Shown piece by piece: positions 4,301 to 6,031 of a stretch of 6,031 nucleotides of DNA. This stretch comes from Candidatus Dormiibacterota bacterium. Lineage in GTDB: Bacteria; Chloroflexota; Dormibacteria; Aeolococcales; Aeolococcaceae. Numbering within the stretch: the first letter of the stretch is position 1; each line of letters opens with the position of its first letter. The stretch spans positions 1-6,031 of the forward strand of contig DAIDIX010000114.1 in assembly GCA_027451645.1 (NCBI GenBank), read 5' to 3'. The notes beneath the pieces are model-generated. The model worked only from the letters and a program-made list of their open reading frames with translations, was not told where the DNA came from and made no database searches. The position numbers were made by a program, and so were the translations under genes.

Positions 4301-6031
4301 GTGCGTCTGGATCGTCTAACTGACAAGGTGCAGGAAGCACTTGAGGAGAGCCATTCCCGGGCAGTTGGGAGCAGGCATGCGCTCATTGAGCCGGAGCATG
4401 TGCTCAGCGCACTCATGGAAATTCCTGAAAGTGCAGCACCCCGGATGATTGAACGGGCTGGCGGGAATCCCCACGTTATTGCAGCACGCCTTGCAAATCG
4501 CATTTCTGCATTTCCCGCACAGGAGCCAGCACCGGAGCCAACCCTGAGCCAGCGTTCACAGGCGATGCTCACTGACGCACAGGCGCGCATGAAGCAGTTC
4601 CATGACGAGTATCTTGCAACGGAGCACCTGCTGCTCGCTGCAGTCGAGAGCAGGGATCGGGAACTCCATGCAGTCTTCGAGGGGGTGGATGGAGCTGCAC
4701 TGTCGAAGGCAGTCGAGGATCTCCGGGCTGGTGCACGCATTACCGATCCCAATCCGGAAGCGAAGTATGAGGCGCTCATGAAATACGGAAGGGATCTCAC
4801 TGCAGTTGCCCGTGAGGGCAAGCTGGATCCAGTCATAGGAAGGGATGCGGAAATCCGCCGAGTCATCCAGGTGCTGAGCCGCAGGACAAAGAACAATCCT
4901 GTGCTCATTGGAGAGCCAGGAGTAGGAAAGACAGCCATAGTCGAGGGACTTGCACAGCGCATTGCAACTGGAGATGTCCCTGAAGGACTTCGTGACAGGA
5001 CAGTGGTTGTGCTGGATCTCGGATCAATGGTTGCAGGCAGCAAGTTCCGCGGTGAGTTTGAAGACCGCTTCAAGGCAGTTCTCAAGGAAGTCACTGCGAG
5101 TGATGGACGGATCATCCTCTTCATCGATGAGCTCCATACCATTGTCGGAGCAGGTGCAGTAGAGGGTGCAATGGATGCAGGAAACATGCTGAAGCCTGCA
5201 CTTGCACGGGGTGAGCTTCGCTGTATCGGTGCAACAACCCTTGATGAGTACAGAAAATACATTGAGAAGGATGCTGCACTGGAGCGGAGATTTCAGCCAG
5301 TCCATGTAGATCAGCCGACTGTGGAGGATACCATCAGCATCCTCCGGGGTCTGAAAGAGCGGTATGAAGTCCATCACGGTGTCCGTATCACGGACAGTGC
5401 AATTGTTGCAGCTGCAGTGCTCTCCCACCGATACATCCCGGACAGGTTCCTGCCGGACAAGGCGATAGATTTGGTCGATGAAGCTGCTTCACGGCTGCGG
5501 ATCGAGATTGACTCTTTGCCAGAGGAACTTGATGTCGTTGAGCGTGGCCTGAGAAAACTCGAGATTGAGCGCGAGGCGCTCAGGCGTGAAACTGATGAGG
5601 GATCCCGACTCCGTCTTGCTGCTGTCGAAAGGGAGCTTGCAAATCGACGTGAGCAGGAGAAGGAGCTTCGTGCCAGATGGCAGAGTGAAAAGGACTGCCT
5701 GGGAGAGATCCGCTCCGTGAAGGAGTCCATCGAGCGTGTGCGCTACGAGGCCGAGTATGCCGAGCGCATGGCTGACTTCGGAAAGGCTGCAGAACTCCGG
5801 TATGGAACCCTTGCTGAACTTGCTGCACAGCTCACTGCTGCGCAGGAGCGGCTCCGCTCCACCCAGGGGAGTACCCCTCTTCTCAATGAGGAGGTGGGAG
5901 AGGAGGATGTTGCTGCAGTCGTGTCTTCATGGACTGGCATTCCTGTCCAGCGCATGCTGGAGGGAGAGATGCAAAAGCTCGTGGAGATGGAGCAGAGGCT
6001 CCACCAGCGGGTGATTGGTCAGGACGATGCC
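4301..6031 (+). CDS. clpB: ATP-dependent disaggregase ClpB, N-terminal 577 residues (truncated by the right edge)
   Basis: ClpB is a cytosolic AAA+ hexamer that, with DnaK/DnaJ/GrpE, pulls polypeptides out of heat-induced aggregates. Translation from GTG 4301 begins MRLDRLTDKVQEAL, closely matching E. coli ClpB (MRLDRLTNKFQLAL). The N domain (about 1-145) has two Clp repeats joined by a Pro/Glu-rich linker (72-83). The first ATPase domain has Walker A GEPGVGKT (204-211), pore loop KFRGEF (248-253, Phe where E. coli has Tyr), Walker B IILFIDE (271-277) and arginine fingers R329/R330. The long charged coiled-coil middle domain (about 405-525) sets ClpB apart from ClpA. The sequence stops at RVIGQDDA, just before the second ATPase domain, so roughly a third of the usual 850-870 residues lies outside. 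There is no stop, frameshift or missing catalytic residue in view. Ala codons strongly favour GCA (11 of the first 13). No CIRCE or HAIR operator was seen upstream. Confidence 0.98.
   Translation, partial: MRLDRLTDKVQEALEESHSRAVGSRHALIEPEHVLSALMEIPESAAPRMIERAGGNPHVIAARLANRISAFPAQEPAPEPTLSQRSQAMLTDAQARMKQFHDEYLATEHLLLAAVESRDRELHAVFEGVDGAALSKAVEDLRAGARITDPNPEAKYEALMKYGRDLTAVAREGKLDPVIGRDAEIRRVIQVLSRRTKNNPVLIGEPGVGKTAIVEGLAQRIATGDVPEGLRDRTVVVLDLGSMVAGSKFRGEFEDRFKAVLKEVTASDGRIILFIDELHTIVGAGAVEGAMDAGNMLKPALARGELRCIGATTLDEYRKYIEKDAALERRFQPVHVDQPTVEDTISILRGLKERYEVHHGVRITDSAIVAAAVLSHRYIPDRFLPDKAIDLVDEAASRLRIEIDSLPEELDVVERGLRKLEIEREALRRETDEGSRLRLAAVERELANRREQEKELRARWQSEKDCLGEIRSVKESIERVRYEAEYAERMADFGKAAELRYGTLAELAAQLTAAQERLRSTQGSTPLLNEEVGEEDVAAVVSSWTGIPVQRMLEGEMQKLVEMEQRLHQRVIGQDDA

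Noticed and set aside
4234..5262. Long minus-strand open frame (342 codons) across the start of clpB
   Set aside because: It is antisense to an unmistakable ClpB, rich in Ser/Arg/Ala as expected for a shadow frame, and has no domain.
5374..5730. Minus-strand 118-codon Ser/Arg-rich frame
   Set aside because: It is a shadow of the clpB middle domain.
1..6031. tRNA genes, CRISPR array or insertion sequence
   Set aside because: No T-arm-like motif in a cloverleaf context, no evenly spaced direct repeats, and no transposase or terminal inverted repeats were found by reading both strands.

Overview
The window looks bacterial, of intermediate base composition (about mid-50s % GC judged by eye, not computed). 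Shine-Dalgarno sites are strong (AGGAGGGA, GGGAGGA), GTG is used as a start, and there is a bacterial ClpB and a BldC/excisionase-type helix-turn-helix protein. The Cys/His-rich protein at 2545-3432 resembles proteins I associate with Actinomycetota and perhaps Chloroflexota. That placement rests on memory and is weak.

Layout, left to right: (1) The 3' part of an unrecognised, mostly helical protein on the + strand (1-369). (2) A gap of about 326 bp with no convincing gene. (3) A zinc-dependent alcohol dehydrogenase-like MDR oxidoreductase on + (696-1688). (4) A stretch of about 320 bp without a gene, holding small inverted repeats and ending in a strong terminator hairpin that serves the - strand. 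(5) A 95-residue winged-HTH DNA-binding protein on - (2296-2009). (6) A 248-bp divergent control region with an extended -10 promoter for the HTH gene and three palindromes. (7) A 295-residue protein with a B-box-like Cys/His cluster and a Pro/Gln-rich tail on + (2545-3432). (8) An RNase Z-like metallo-beta-lactamase-fold hydrolase on -, convergent with it (4200-3460). (9) clpB on +, divergent from the hydrolase, starting with GTG at 4301 and running off the right edge (577 codons present: N domain, first ATPase domain, middle coiled coil).

The genes do not form one operon. Strands alternate and each gene or pair appears to have its own signals. ClpB is the only gene with an assured function (ATP-driven disaggregation of proteins with DnaK). 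The dehydrogenase and the hydrolase are recognised by fold and metal ligands, but their substrates cannot be told. The least described part is the pair formed by the small HTH protein and the divergent Cys/His-rich protein, with the palindrome-rich region between them. No mobile element, CRISPR array, rRNA or tRNA was seen.
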